From: Lactococcus allomyrinae
Lineage (GTDB): Bacteria; Bacillota; Bacilli; Lactobacillales; Streptococcaceae
Direction of reading: 5' to 3'
NCBI RefSeq assembly: GCF_003627095.1
Contig: NZ_CP032627.1
Location: 2,604,001 to 2,668,000, forward strand
DNA length: 64,000 bases
Every line of letters starts with the position of its first letter. Position 1 is the stretch's first letter. Shown here in pieces: positions 8,867 to 19,296 of the stretch. The notes below the pieces were generated by a model. It was not told the origin of the DNA. It was given only the letters and a program-made list of their open reading frames with translations, and made no database searches. Made by a program: the position numbers and the translations under genes.

Positions 8867-8923
8867 TGATACAATGTCAAAGCTGTCAGCATACTGACAA
8901 AAACTAAAGAGGAAAATAATAAA

Positions 8924-9559
8924 ATGATTGCAACTTACAATACACATGTAGGTGATGTTTTGATGCTCATCGTAGCAAATGATGAAGGAAAAAAAGTCAA
9001 TTTCGAACGCAAAGGAAAAATTGCTCGCGTTTTTGTTGAAGAAACAGGAGCAACCGTTGCATGGAACATTTTTGAAGCAAAATCAATTCTGTCAGCACTG
9101 ACAGAGCTTGAACACAATGGACAACTTTTCTTGTCATCTGATGATGTTGAAATTCTTAATAAAGAATTTAGAAAATCAGGCTTTGATGAAGTACTTGTCT
9201 ACGATGCGCAACCAAAATTTGTTGTGGCTGAAATTGTTGAAATGGAAGAACATCCTGACTCTGACCATCTTCATGTTTGTAAAGTCAATGTTGGTTTTAA
9301 AGAACCTGTTCAAATTGTCTGTGGAGCACCAAATGCAATAGTTGGCTTAAAAACAGTAGCCGCTTTACCAGGAGCAATGATGCCAAATGGTGCGCTTATT
9401 TTTCCAGGTGCATTACGAGGAGTTTTATCTTTTGGAATGCTTTGCTCAGCGCGTGAGTTAGAACTTCCGAATGCTCCACAAGTCAGAGGAATCATCGAGC
9501 TTTCCCAAGCATTATCAGCGGGAGAAAAATTTGATTCTAAAACGATGTGGAAAGCATAA
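8924..9559 (+). CDS. ytpR: YtpR-family tRNA-binding domain protein
   Basis: A 211-residue protein with an N-terminal DUF4479-like region (1-85) and a C-terminal tRNA-binding EMAPII/OB-fold (about 95-205), with the pattern HPDSDHLHVCKV and QIVCGAPNA seen in PheT N-termini. It resembles B. subtilis YtpR, whose job is not settled. The order thioredoxin, ytpR, ssbB, groES, groEL is conserved with streptococci. GAGG precedes the ATG. A perfect CTGTCAGCACTGACAG lies inside the gene (9089-9104), read as LSALTE. Confidence 0.85.
   Translation: MIATYNTHVGDVLMLIVANDEGKKVNFERKGKIARVFVEETGATVAWNIFEAKSILSALTELEHNGQLFLSSDDVEILNKEFRKSGFDEVLVYDAQPKFVVAEIVEMEEHPDSDHLHVCKVNVGFKEPVQIVCGAPNAIVGLKTVAALPGAMMPNGALIFPGALRGVLSFGMLCSARELELPNAPQVRGIIELSQALSAGEKFDSKTMWKA
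9089..9104. repeat. CTGTCAG palindrome inside ytpR
   Basis: Perfect 16-bp palindrome CTGTCAGCACTGACAG, read in frame as leucine-serine-alanine-leucine-threonine. It is one of the intragenic copies of a motif that recurs through the window. Confidence 0.85.
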
Positions 9560-9583
9560 AAAATGTGACAAATTCCTTTTGTT

Positions 9584-9591
9584 TACGTATA
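9584..9591 (+). promoter_or_regulatory. ssbB: CIN-box (ComX-dependent promoter) candidate upstream of ssbB
   Basis: TACGTATA differs at one position from the streptococcal/lactococcal com-box TACGAATA. It follows a T-rich stretch and lies about 12 nt before the AGGAGG of ssbB, as expected for late competence promoters. It also sits inside an inverted repeat GTTTAC-GTATAA-GTAAAC (9581-9598). Confidence 0.5.
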
Positions 9592-9614
9592 AGTAAACAG
9601 GAGGAATTTTTTTA

Positions 9615-10004
9615 ATGAATAAAACAATGCTTATCGGCAGACTCACTAGCTCAGCCGAACTATCGAAAACGTCAAATGACAAATCCTACACTCGTATCAC
9701 ATTGGCAGTCAATCGCCGTTTTAAAAATGAAAATGGTGAACGAGAAGCAGATTTTATCTCAGTAGTATTCTGGGGAAAATTAGCAGAAACACTCTCTTCC
9801 TACTCCAAAAAAGGAACACTTATCTCCGTAGAAGGAGAAATAAGAACTCGAAACTATACAGATAAGTCCAATCAGAAACACTATGTCACTGAAATTTTGG
9901 GAATGAATTACGACCTACTTGAAAGTAGAGCAACGATTGCTTTAAGAGAAAACGCAGCAAAGACGGAAGAAATATTACTCGAAGCTGAAGAATTACCTTT
10001 CTAA
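9615..10004 (+). CDS. ssbB: Short single-stranded DNA-binding protein, SsbB type
   Basis: A 129-residue SSB: OB-fold at 1-105 (MLIGRLT, DFISVVFWGK, GEIRTRNY), then a very short tail ending EELPF. It lacks the long Gly/Gln linker of the main replicative SSB. Short length and position next to ytpR and groES match streptococcal ssbB (cilA), which coats incoming DNA during transformation. A near-consensus CIN box lies upstream, which supports the competence form. AGGAGG precedes the ATG by about 9 nt. The alternative is that this is the only SSB; the rest of the genome would tell. Confidence 0.8.
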   Translation: MNKTMLIGRLTSSAELSKTSNDKSYTRITLAVNRRFKNENGEREADFISVVFWGKLAETLSSYSKKGTLISVEGEIRTRNYTDKSNQKHYVTEILGMNYDLLESRATIALRENAAKTEEILLEAEELPF

Positions 10005-10178
10005 TACATCAGATGGATAAGAAATTATATTGAAACAGGTTTATATCTATAATCCTAAATAAATTGGCGTTGCTCCATCACTCCATCAATTGATAAAGAG
10101 ATACAGCAATTACAGTTAATCAATCTAATAATCAATTTAGTAGTGTCACATTGATACACAATAGAAAGAAGTTTTTTC

Positions 10179-10207
10179 TTGACTAAAACTGACCTTTGAG
10201 ATAAAAT
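10179..10207 (+). promoter_or_regulatory. groES: groESL promoter
   Basis: TTGACT at 10179-10184 and TAAAAT at 10202-10207 with a 17-nt spacer, directly upstream of the CIRCE operator. Confidence 0.8.
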
Positions 10208-10218
10208 AATAATCAGAG

Positions 10219-10245
10219 TTAGCACTCTTTATCTTAGAGTGCTAA
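10219..10245. promoter_or_regulatory. CIRCE operator (HrcA binding site)
   Basis: TTAGCACTC, nine bases, GAGTGCTAA: a perfect match to the CIRCE consensus. It lies just after the -10, so HrcA should repress groES-groEL until heat shock. The in-frame GTG inside the CIRCE is not the gene start. Confidence 0.97.
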
Positions 10246-10280
10246 CAAAAATAGAAAAATTAACTTACGGAGGTATTCTC

Positions 10281-10565
10281 ATGTTAAAACCTTTATTTGA
10301 CCGCGTAGTGTTACGTGTGAAAGAAGAGGAAGAAAAATCAATTGGTGGTATTGTACTTGCAGCTGCAGCTCAGGAAAAGCCGCAAATTGCTGAAGTTATT
10401 GCCGTAGGACCTGGAAAAACGACAAACCACGGCACGCTCGTTGCACCGACAGTAAAAGTAGGAGACACAGTTGTTTTTGAAAAATTTGCTGGAAGTCAAA
10501 TTAAAGTGGATGGAGAAAACTATCTTATCGCCCACGAAAGCGACTTACTTGCCATTCTTGATTAA
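10281..10565 (+). CDS. groES: Co-chaperonin GroES
   Basis: A 94-residue GroES that caps the GroEL cavity during protein folding. The family pattern is clear: MLKPLFDRVVLRVKEEEEKSIGG at the start, a mobile loop (about 16-35), and a C-terminal YLIAHESDLLAI. The start at 10281 is set by GGAGG at 10269-10273; the longer frame begins inside the CIRCE operator and is not plausible. It is followed after 179 nt by groEL, a wider gap than usual for this operon and filled by a hairpin sequence. Confidence 0.95.
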   Translation: MLKPLFDRVVLRVKEEEEKSIGGIVLAAAAQEKPQIAEVIAVGPGKTTNHGTLVAPTVKVGDTVVFEKFAGSQIKVDGENYLIAHESDLLAILD

Positions 10566-10589
10566 CATAAAACTGATTAAATAATAAGT

Positions 10590-12367
<1,778 letters not shown>

Positions 12368-12397
12368 AAACTCATTATAAAAGTAGAAGATTAAACT

Positions 12398-12430
12398 AAA
12401 AGTCTCTTGAACATTCAGGAGACTTTTATT
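12398..12430 (+). terminator. groESL terminator
   Basis: AAAAGTCTC...GAGACTTTT stem with a T-rich 3' side, about 30 nt after the groEL stop. Confidence 0.75.
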
Positions 12431-12560
12431 ATTATCAACACATATTAACAACCTAAAAAAATAAAATTAAAAAATATTCTTTATTGAGTTTCATTTAAGG
12501 AGATGCTGTTACAATTGGGTATACTCCTAAAAAATATCTTTTATACTAATCCAAAACTAA

Positions 12561-12594
12561 AAAAATGCTCGCTGGCAAACCGAGCATTTTTTTT
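12561..12594. terminator. Bidirectional terminator between groEL and walJ
   Basis: AAAAATGCTCG, nine-base loop, CGAGCATTTTT with T-runs on both strands. It separates the plus-strand groESL operon from the convergent walJ gene. Confidence 0.85.
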
Positions 12595-12615
12595 ATATAT
12601 TATTATAAGATAAGT

Positions 12616-13428
12616 TCAAATATCGAATAATTTACTTGCGTGTTCGTGACTTGTATCAATAATATTAACTTCACGCTTAGTATCAACATCATGTTGTTGG
12701 AGATATCCATCCATTGTGAGATGAGCAAGTTCTTTGATGTTATTATGAAGACTTAGATGCCCAAGAAAGATACGTTTTGTTTTGTTACCAAGTATGTTAA
12801 ACGCAGCTTCTGCACCATCTTCATTAGACAGATGACCTTGGTCGCTTAAAATACGCTGCTTTGTTTTCCAAGGATACCCACCCATACGGAGGATCTCTAT
12901 GTCGTGGTTGGATTCCATTAAATAACCATCTGCGTTTTCAATAGTTCCACGCATTCTATCAGAAACATATCCTGTATCAGTTAGCATGACGAAGCTTTTA
13001 TTGTCTTTCATGAAACGGTAAAACTGTGGCGAAATGGCATCGTGACTTACTCCAAAAGATTCAACATCTAAATCTCCAAAAGTCATTGTTTTTCCCATTT
13101 CAAAAATATGTTTTTGTTCAGAAGGAATCTTTCCTAATGCATTTTTTTCGTCTAGCTCAGACCAAGTGAGCGTATTGGCATAAAGATCAATTCCATATTT
13201 TCTAGCTAAAACACCAATTCCTTTAATATGGTCGCTATGCTCATGAGTAATCAAAAGTGCATCTATATCGTGGATATCACGGTCAATTTCTGCGAGTAAA
13301 CTTTCTATTTTTTTTCCTGAAAGTCCGGCATCAACGAGAAGTTTCTTTTTAGGAGTTTCAAGGTAAAAAGAATTTCCTGTTGAGCCAGAAGCCAAGATTG
13401 AGTATTTAAATCCATTTTGTTCAATCAT
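12616..13428 (-). CDS. walJ: WalJ/YycJ metallo-beta-lactamase fold hydrolase
   Basis: A 270-residue MBL-fold protein with the metal motif THEHSDHIKGI (HxHxDH, near residue 63) and further His/Asp ligands (LTDTGYVSDR). WalJ of the WalRK regulon is linked to coordination of cell division with DNA replication; it resembles 5' exonucleases. The start is placed at 13426-13428 (MIEQNGFKYSILASGS) because an extended -10 TGCTACAAT lies 7 nt before it; the longer frame would begin upstream of that promoter. It lies 200 nt downstream of walK and has its own promoter. Confidence 0.9.
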   Translation of the reverse strand: MIEQNGFKYSILASGSTGNSFYLETPKKKLLVDAGLSGKKIESLLAEIDRDIHDIDALLITHEHSDHIKGIGVLARKYGIDLYANTLTWSELDEKNALGKIPSEQKHIFEMGKTMTFGDLDVESFGVSHDAISPQFYRFMKDNKSFVMLTDTGYVSDRMRGTIENADGYLMESNHDIEILRMGGYPWKTKQRILSDQGHLSNEDGAEAAFNILGNKTKRIFLGHLSLHNNIKELAHLTMDGYLQQHDVDTKREVNIIDTSHEHASKLFDI

Positions 13429-13435
13429 AAACACT

Positions 13436-13444
13436 ATTGTAGCA
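13436..13444 (-). promoter_or_regulatory. walJ: Extended -10 of walJ, leaderless arrangement
   Basis: Minus strand reads TGCTACAAT, seven nucleotides, then ATG. No ribosome-binding site lies between. This also decides the walJ start. Confidence 0.6.
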
Positions 13445-13631
13445 GAAAATCCCAAGCAATGCATGGGATTTTTTTATTTTATCAAAGCTTAGCACACTAA
13501 GCTCCAAATTTCGCCTGACTGTCCTAGGGTGTTAGTGGATTAGCTGGGACAAGGTGACTTCATGTCAAAGATGTGAGCTTGTACCTTAAATTCAGTGATG
13601 AATTAAAATTCATATTGAATAAATCTTGGCT

Positions 13632-15065
13632 TCATTCTTCGCTAAATTCATCCCAATCATCGGAGGCAACATCATTATTTTCTGGTAAATAAGGAAGCGT
13701 GAAACTAAAAGTTGTTCCTTGTCCACTGCCTGGAGAAGTTGCAAAAATTGTCCCACCGTGCATTTTTACTATGTCATGAACGATGGAGAGTCCAAGACCA
13801 GTACCTCCAACCTTGGAGTTTCTTGATTCATTATCTACTCGGTAAAAACGGTCAAAAATTTTAGGAAGCGCGGATTTTGGAATCCCCATTCCTTGGTCAG
13901 AAATTGAAATTAAAACATCTTTTTCACGCGTTTCTACTGAAATTGTAATTTTTCCTCCATTTGGAGAGTATTTGAAAGCATTGTTGACAATGTTATCAAT
14001 GACTTGTGCAATCTTATCAGTATCAATCTCAACCCAAACAGGATTATCTGGGAAGTTGCGTATAATGGTAAAATCTGCTGTAAAAAAGTCGTTTGGGTCG
14101 GTTTCCAAAATTTTATCAAGGCGGTTAATCTGAAAATTCAAGAAAGCAACGAGGTTAATCATCTCTTTGTTTAGTATAATCTTATCTTGGTCCATTCTTG
14201 AGAGCGTCAGAAGGTCAGAAATCATACGAATCATTCGGTCAGTTTCGCTTAATGAAACATTGATAAATGAGGTTGCGATTTCTTTATCGTCAATCGCCCC
14301 ATCTTCAAGAGCCTCAAGGTATGCTTTGACTGAGGTAAGTGGAGTTCTAAGTTCATGCGAAACATTTGAAACGAATAAACGCCGTTCACGCTCAGCTTTA
14401 TCTTGTTCAGTCATATCATGTAAAACGGCGATAATACCAGAAATAAAACCAGATTCACGACGGAAAAGAGCAAATTTGATGCGCAAAGCAATAAATTCAT
14501 TACTTGAAATACGAGTTTCGATTGTGATTTCAGGCTCTTTTTCTAGCAAATCATAAAAACTATATTGATTGGCGATGTCAAGAATGTCAACAATATTTTT
14601 TTGCATCAACTCAGGTTCGGTTGTATTAAGATAATTTAGAGCGGACTTATTACACATGATGATATTTCCACGTCGATCAGTAGCAATAACGCCATCAATC
14701 ATATATGCCAAAATACTATCGAGTTGATTTCTTTGATTTTCTAAATTGTTCTGAGTTCGAGCAATATTTTCATCAAGACTTTGAATCTTGTTATAAAGTT
14801 CAGTAAATTCACTGTTTCCTTTTGGAGGATTATTCTTTGATAAGTTTCCATTTTTGATGTCATCCATTTGCTTAGAGACATTTTGGAGTGCTTGATGTTG
14901 TTGAATGACAAAAAATAATACGAAAAGTAAAGAAAAAAGATAGTAGCCAAAAAAAGAACCAAAATGAGCAATATTATACTCAGGTTGACTCACAAAAAGA
15001 ATGACAAAAAGAAGTAGATGAATAGCTACTCCTTTAAAGATGATTGAGTGAAAAAATTTAATCAT
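13632..15065 (-). CDS. walK: Sensor histidine kinase WalK (VicK)
   Basis: A 477-residue membrane kinase of the WalRK system that controls cell-wall turnover. Two N-terminal helices (about 9-26 and 37-54) are joined by a short outer loop, so it lacks the large extracellular sensor domain of Bacillus WalK. HAMP-like linker (55-105), PAS domain (about 113-220, [17 protein letters not shown]), HisKA with [12 protein letters not shown] carrying the phospho-His, and an HATPase with [11 protein letters not shown] and GGTGLGLSI follow. The start overlaps the end of walR by 8 nt. An acidic tail ends the protein. Confidence 0.95.
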   Translation of the reverse strand: MIKFFHSIIFKGVAIHLLLFVILFVSQPEYNIAHFGSFFGYYLFSLLFVLFFVIQQHQALQNVSKQMDDIKNGNLSKNNPPKGNSEFTELYNKIQSLDENIARTQNNLENQRNQLDSILAYMIDGVIATDRRGNIIMCNKSALNYLNTTEPELMQKNIVDILDIANQYSFYDLLEKEPEITIETRISSNEFIALRIKFALFRRESGFISGIIAVLHDMTEQDKAERERRLFVSNVSHELRTPLTSVKAYLEALEDGAIDDKEIATSFINVSLSETDRMIRMISDLLTLSRMDQDKIILNKEMINLVAFLNFQINRLDKILETDPNDFFTADFTIIRNFPDNPVWVEIDTDKIAQVIDNIVNNAFKYSPNGGKITISVETREKDVLISISDQGMGIPKSALPKIFDRFYRVDNESRNSKVGGTGLGLSIVHDIVKMHGGTIFATSPGSGQGTTFSFTLPYLPENNDVASDDWDEFSEE

Positions 15066-15759
15066 GTGGGTTGCTCATGTAATAGCCGACACCACGACGT
15101 GTTGAAACGTATTGTGGGCGACTTGGTGTGTCTTCAACTTTTTCGCGTAAGCGACGAACGGTAACGTCAACAGTACGAACATCACCAAAGTAGTCATAAC
15201 CCCAAACGGTTTCGAGGAGGCTTTCACGAGTAATAACTTCACCAAGATGTTGCGCAAGGTAGTAAAGTAGCTCAAATTCGCGATGAGTAAGGTCAAGTTG
15301 TTTATCGTTTTTGTATGCAGCATAGTGAGTTGGGTTGATACGGAGGTTTCCGATTGTCAATTCTTTTTTGACGTTATCATTTGACTCAGCAGGGCTAGCA
15401 TTGACACGACGTAAGTTTGCTTTAATACGAGCTAAAAGTTCACGATTTGAAAATGGTTTTGTAACGTAATCATCTGCACCGAGTTCAAGACCAATGACTT
15501 TGTCAAATTCGCTATCTTTTGCTGAAACCATGATAATTGGTGTGTCAGAAGTTTTGCGAATTTCACGAGCAACATCAAGACCATCAATTTTTGGCAACAT
15601 AAGGTCAAGTAAGATGAGGTCAGGTTGAAATTCTTTGAAAGCTTCAAGCGCTGCTTCACCATCGAAAGCTGTAAAGACTTCAAAGCCTTCTTTAGTTAGA
15701 TTAAATTTTACGATGTCAGAGATTGGTTTTTCATCGTCAACAACAAGGATTTTTTTCAT
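15058..15759 (-). CDS. walR: Response regulator WalR (VicR)
   Basis: A 233-residue OmpR-family regulator. Receiver domain (1-120) with the acidic pair DD at 8-9, phospho-acceptor D52 in LLDLMLP and K at 102 in TKPF; winged-helix DNA-binding domain (about 135-230, ending RGVGYYM). It is usually essential in low-GC Gram-positives and controls murein hydrolases and wall synthesis. The start at 15757-15759 ([12 protein letters not shown]) fits the family and has AAAGGG upstream; an upstream in-frame extension lacks support. It is translationally coupled to walK and divergent from tmk. Confidence 0.97.
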   Translation of the reverse strand: MKKILVVDDEKPISDIVKFNLTKEGFEVFTAFDGEAALEAFKEFQPDLILLDLMLPKIDGLDVAREIRKTSDTPIIMVSAKDSEFDKVIGLELGADDYVTKPFSNRELLARIKANLRRVNASPAESNDNVKKELTIGNLRINPTHYAAYKNDKQLDLTHREFELLYYLAQHLGEVITRESLLETVWGYDYFGDVRTVDVTVRRLREKVEDTPSRPQYVSTRRGVGYYMSNPHD

Positions 15760-15847
15760 AGTTGCCCTTTCAGAGAGGTTATTTTTTATTAGTGAATATT
15801 TCTTGCATTTATTTGTATTGACAAATAAAGAAAGCTGTTTCAGATAT

Positions 15848-15853
15848 ATTATA
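15848..15853 (-). promoter_or_regulatory. walR: walRK -10
   Basis: TATAAT on the minus strand, giving a leader of about 85 nt before walR. It lies about 75 bp from the divergent tmk -10. Confidence 0.5.
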
Positions 15854-15924
15854 CAATTTTTAGTAAAATTACGCAAAAAGTGATGCTTTTCGTTCAAAAA
15901 AAAGCGGATAAAATATTCGATTTT

Positions 15925-15933
15925 TGGTATAAT
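15925..15933 (+). promoter_or_regulatory. tmk: Extended -10 of tmk, leaderless arrangement
   Basis: TGGTATAAT, seven nucleotides (AAAGCCT), then ATG at 15941. No Shine-Dalgarno can be placed. Confidence 0.6.
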
Positions 15934-15940
15934 AAAGCCT

Positions 15941-16576
15941 ATGAATGGAATTTTAATCACCCTTGAGGGTCCAGATGGCGCTGGTAAAACAAGTGTTTTA
16001 AAAAATATCTTGCCTGAATTAGAGAAAATGAATCAAGAAGTTGTTGCCACACGCGAACCTGGTGGTGTTCGGATTGCTGAGGAGATTCGCCAAATCATCC
16101 TGAGCCCTGAAAATAGAGAGATTGACTCTAAAACAGAACTAATGTTATTTGCGGCTGCACGCCGTTTGCATATGCAGGAAAAAATGTTGCCTGCTTTGCG
16201 AGAGGGTAAATTGGTTATTGTTGACCGATTTATTGATTCATCAGTAGCTTACCAAGGCTATGGACGTGATTTAGGTGTTGAGGTGGTTCATTGGCTGAAT
16301 GAATTTGCGACAGATGGCTTGAAGCCTGATTTAACACTATATTTTGATATTGATACAGATATTGCTCTTGCGCGTATTATGAAAAATCGTTCAGAAGAAG
16401 TTAACCGATTGGATCTTGAGCGTGCAGAAATGCATCGTAAAGTTCGCCAGGGCTATCTTGAGATTGTAGCAAAAGAGCCTGAACGCTTTGTGAAGATTGA
16501 TGCAAGTCAGTCCCTTGAAAAAGTGACTGTTGATGCATTAATGGCAATAAAAGAAAGATTTAATAGCAAATTTTGA
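15941..16576 (+). CDS. tmk: Thymidylate kinase
   Basis: A 211-residue kinase that converts dTMP to dTDP for DNA synthesis. The P-loop GPDGAGKT lies at about residues 10-17, the DRFIDSS motif near 95, and the lid region with Arg residues near 145. Length is normal. It heads the tmk, holB, ricT, yabA, rsmI gene group common in Firmicutes, although here a 470-bp repeat-filled gap follows. Translation is probably leaderless. Confidence 0.96.
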   Translation: MNGILITLEGPDGAGKTSVLKNILPELEKMNQEVVATREPGGVRIAEEIRQIILSPENREIDSKTELMLFAAARRLHMQEKMLPALREGKLVIVDRFIDSSVAYQGYGRDLGVEVVHWLNEFATDGLKPDLTLYFDIDTDIALARIMKNRSEEVNRLDLERAEMHRKVRQGYLEIVAKEPERFVKIDASQSLEKVTVDALMAIKERFNSKF

Positions 16577-16589
16577 GCTGTTTTGTTAA

Positions 16590-16900
16590 AATTCGATAGA
16601 ACTTTATACCACAGGTGTCCATACGCCAAGCGTCCACTCGTTCTAAGTTGCTGAAGCAACAAGACGAAATGGCTCGCTCTATCTCCGCTTCACTGCGCTG
16701 TCAATTTTCGCTATGACACAAAAGTGTAAAGTGTCTAGTTGAAGTCGCAACTCGCTGAAGCGATAAAGCGAGGTGACTAGTGGTAACTGCAATTTAGCGT
16801 AGGTGTGTGGTACTAGTTGTACGCTATAAGGTTTGTCAATCTGTTGTTGGCTTTTACGGCGGATTAGCTATAGTTAAGCAGCTCAAATTATTTCAGGTTT
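16590..16900. repeat. Intergenic repeat mosaic between tmk and holB (copy J)
   Basis: The 470-bp gap has no gene. From about 16590 it reads AAAATTCGATAGAACTTTATACC followed by CACAGGTGTCCATACGCC, which aligns with 39150-39190 (downstream of bglA). Further on, ATCTCCGCTTCACTGCGCTGTC aligns with 31824-31850 (downstream of the helicase gene). Palindromic bits such as GTTGCTGAAGCAAC and CTCGCTGAAGCGA are frequent. A CTGACAG half site lies near 16925. It looks like several decayed copies of the TACTAG-type element. Confidence 0.5.
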
Positions 16901-17045
16901 GAGCTGACCAATCCTGAAAAATACTGACAGAAAGTTGTTAGTTTAACACGACTGGATAGAAAGCGTTAAATCGGCAGATAAAAGTATTGTCAGTGAGCAT
17001 TTTTGATATTCACTGATGAGAAGAGTGGTAGTGAGAGAGGTTTTA

Positions 17046-17921
17046 ATGGAGATAGCTGAAATACAACCCCAACTTTTTGGTCAATTTTCTACGATATTGC
17101 GGCAGAAAAAATTGAGTCATGCCTACTTGTTTTCAGGTAGTTTTGGTTCTTTTGAAATGGCAATTTGGTTAAGTCAAGCGATATTTTGTGAAAATTTGAC
17201 AGATGGAATTCCTTGTGGGCGGTGCCGTCCTTGTAGACTTGTTGTTAAGCAGGAATTTGCGGATTTACATCTCATTGTGCCAGAAGGACAAACGATAAAA
17301 ACAGCACAGATTCGGGAGTTAACGCAAGTTTTTTCAGAAGCTGGTTATGAAGGAACAAGGCAGGTTGTTTTGATTCGTGATGCAGAAAAAATGCATCCGA
17401 ATGCAGCGAATGCTTTATTAAAATCTATCGAGGAGCCTGAGAGTGATGTCGTTGTATTTTTGTTAACAAATAATGAAAATATGATATTGCAAACGATAAA
17501 ATCTAGGACACAAGTGATTACATTTCCCAAAAATACCTTGTATTTACAGGAACTTTTGGAAAAAGAAGGAATTTTACGAACCCAAGCGGAGCTTCTTGCG
17601 GAAACTTCTGATTCATTAGAGACTGCCCTTAGCATTTCGCAACAAAGCTGGTTTATCGAGGGACTGAAGAAATTGCAGCAATTTGTAAAATTGTTAAAAA
17701 CATCAACTGATGAGACTTTTTTATATTTGTCAGAGCTGACAGATACTTTTGATGATAAAGAGAAGCAAGATCAGGCATTTGATTTACTTTTACAGCTGTT
17801 GGCTCAAGAAAAAATGAGTTCGCATCTTTTGAAAACGTTTAAAGCAGTAAGAATGTGGAGAAGTAACGTACGATTTGAGTCGTGTCTTGCTTTCGTGGTA
17901 ATTGATGTTTATGATAATTAA
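17046..17921 (+). CDS. holB: DNA polymerase III delta-prime subunit
   Basis: A 291-residue clamp-loader subunit that helps load the beta clamp during replication. The zinc module is clear: CENLTDGIPCGRCRPC (about residues 49-64). The Walker A region is degenerate (SGSFGSFEMA), as expected for delta-prime. MHPNAANALLKSIEEPE (about 116-132) is the conserved clamp-loader SRC-like region. Start 17046 is preferred because AGAGAGG lies 5 nt upstream; an in-frame ATG at 17016 is possible but lacks a site. It precedes ricT, yabA and rsmI. Confidence 0.92.
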   Translation: MEIAEIQPQLFGQFSTILRQKKLSHAYLFSGSFGSFEMAIWLSQAIFCENLTDGIPCGRCRPCRLVVKQEFADLHLIVPEGQTIKTAQIRELTQVFSEAGYEGTRQVVLIRDAEKMHPNAANALLKSIEEPESDVVVFLLTNNENMILQTIKSRTQVITFPKNTLYLQELLEKEGILRTQAELLAETSDSLETALSISQQSWFIEGLKKLQQFVKLLKTSTDETFLYLSELTDTFDDKEKQDQAFDLLLQLLAQEKMSSHLLKTFKAVRMWRSNVRFESCLAFVVIDVYDN

Positions 17922-17974
17922 GTTCACAGCACCAGCAGCTATGATACAACTTGATAGTTAAAGGGCAAGATTCT

Positions 17975-18174
17975 AGAGCATTAGAGAAAGTAAAGTGTAA
18001 GCTACTCTTTGAGTAGAATATTTCTTTATGCTTCTTGATGGTGAGACTCATAGCTTGTAATTGAGTTCTAAGCAGTCTTGCATCTTGATATAACTGAGTT
18101 CACATGATTAGAAATGAGTGAAAAAAGATAAACTTTATCATTGCTTACCAATCATGCTCACATCTTAGTATAAT
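17975..18174 (+). repeat. Tandem hairpin-promoter modules upstream of ricT (copy R2)
   Basis: This fills the 280-bp gap between holB and ricT. Module 1 has CTACTCTTTGAGTAGA, CTTCTTGATGGTGAGACTCATAGCTTG and TAATTGAGTTC. A partial unit GCATCTTGATATAACTGAGTTC follows. Module 2 has a hairpin (TTAGAAATGAGTGAAAAAAG...), then TTACCAATCATGCTCACATCTTAG and TATAAT at 18169-18174. Order and wording match the copies upstream of mvaD, tsaE and tyrS. The last TATAAT is the probable ricT promoter. Confidence 0.7.
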
Positions 18175-18200
18175 GGTGGCACAAAGCATCGGAGGATTAA

Positions 18201-18977
18201 ATGATTTATGAAGTGAAATTTGAACATGGTGAAGCAAACGCTTTTGCAGAATCAGCCCTTGAGCTTGTAGCTCAAATGGGGGTTATAATGCAATCAGATA
18301 AAGGATTATTTTATGGTAAAATTATCCGAAGAATTGATGCGAATGTAGAAGCTTGTTTCGATGTGTTAAAAGAAGTTTCAACAGAGGATAGGAAAGAGAT
18401 AAAATCACTTGAAGTGCAGTCTTTAGAAGCTAAGATAAAAGTTCGGGAACTGGTTAAAGCACAAGATTTGGACATGAAAGTGATTAATGTTGCTTATAAC
18501 TTTGATAAAACTCAGTTGTTCATTTCGTTTACTGCGGAAAATCGTGTTGATTTTCGTGTTTTGCTGAAGGAATTAGCAACGACTTTTAAGACACGAATTG
18601 AGTTGCGTCAGATTGGAACGAGAGATGCGGCTCAACTTTTGGGAGGCATTGGTCCTTGTGGGCGCCCTCTGTGTTGCGCTAATTTTATGTATGAGTTTCC
18701 CAATGTGTCCATTAAAATGGCGAAAAATCAAAATTTATCTTTGAAACAAAGTAAGTTGAATGGACTTTGTGGTCGTTTGATGTGCTGTTTAACCTACGAG
18801 GATAAGTTTTATCAGGAAGCACAGAAGTTTTTCCCTGATTTTGGTGAGGCCGTTGCTACTGAAGAAGGTCATGGGAAGGTAGTTGGACTTAATATCTTAA
18901 AAAATCGTGTGAAAATCAGATTTGAAGAGTATAGCAAGGAATTTGATCTTGCGGAAATTGAGGTGAATCGTGGCTGA
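18201..18977 (+). CDS. ricT: RicT (YaaT), PSP1-domain regulator of RNA processing
   Basis: A 258-residue PSP1-domain protein. Two Cys clusters, GPCGRPLCC (about 151-159) and GLCGRLMCC (about 191-199), are the RicT iron-sulfur ligands. In B. subtilis RicT works with RicA and RicF to help RNase Y process mRNAs. GGAGG lies 8 nt before the ATG, so this gene has a normal leader even though its promoter comes from the hairpin repeat. The stop overlaps the yabA start. Confidence 0.93.
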   Translation: MIYEVKFEHGEANAFAESALELVAQMGVIMQSDKGLFYGKIIRRIDANVEACFDVLKEVSTEDRKEIKSLEVQSLEAKIKVRELVKAQDLDMKVINVAYNFDKTQLFISFTAENRVDFRVLLKELATTFKTRIELRQIGTRDAAQLLGGIGPCGRPLCCANFMYEFPNVSIKMAKNQNLSLKQSKLNGLCGRLMCCLTYEDKFYQEAQKFFPDFGEAVATEEGHGKVVGLNILKNRVKIRFEEYSKEFDLAEIEVNRG

Positions 18978-19296
18978 AAAATACGAAATTTTTGAACAAT
19001 TGGGTGAATTGGAAAATACGTTAAATGCGACGTTGGCACAAGTGTCTAATATTCGTCAGGTATTAGATGCATCAATGACAGAGAATGCAACTTTACGCAT
19101 GGAGCTTGAGAAATTACGTGAACGTTTGGCAGAATTTGAAAAGAAAGAAGTCAAAAAGAGTCAGACGAAAGACCAGCCCAATCCAAATTTGATTCAGATT
19201 TTTAACGAAGGTTTTCACGTCTGTCACTTGCATTATGCAGAGCGCTTGGCTGAGGGCGAGTCTTGCTTAGACTGCTTGGAGTTGCTATATCGATAA
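18970..19296 (+). CDS. yabA: Replication initiation control protein YabA
   Basis: A 108-residue protein that binds DnaA and the beta clamp to limit replication initiation. An N-terminal coiled coil (about 1-55, [20 protein letters not shown]) forms the tetramer; a C-terminal zinc domain has CHLHYAERL and CLDCLELL. The start is a GTG at 18970-18972 with GAGGTG just upstream, inside the 3' end of ricT (8-nt overlap). The stop TAA overlaps the rsmI ATG (TAATG). Confidence 0.93.
   Translation: MAEKYEIFEQLGELENTLNATLAQVSNIRQVLDASMTENATLRMELEKLRERLAEFEKKEVKKSQTKDQPNPNLIQIFNEGFHVCHLHYAERLAEGESCLDCLELLYR

Noticed and set aside
8263-8892. 209-codon open frame on the minus strand opposite the DUF4651-like and thioredoxin genes
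   Set aside because: It lies fully antisense to two well-supported genes with clear families; composition is that of an antisense shadow.
12480-12600. Possible tiny gene after groEL (AAGGAGATG)
   Set aside because: The ribosome-binding site touches the ATG and the frame runs through a terminator.
16590-16900. A non-coding RNA gene (6S, RNase P or SRP RNA) in the GC-richer gap after tmk
   Set aside because: The GC-richer sequence matches repeat fragments at 31787 and 39135 and shows no hallmark of these RNAs.
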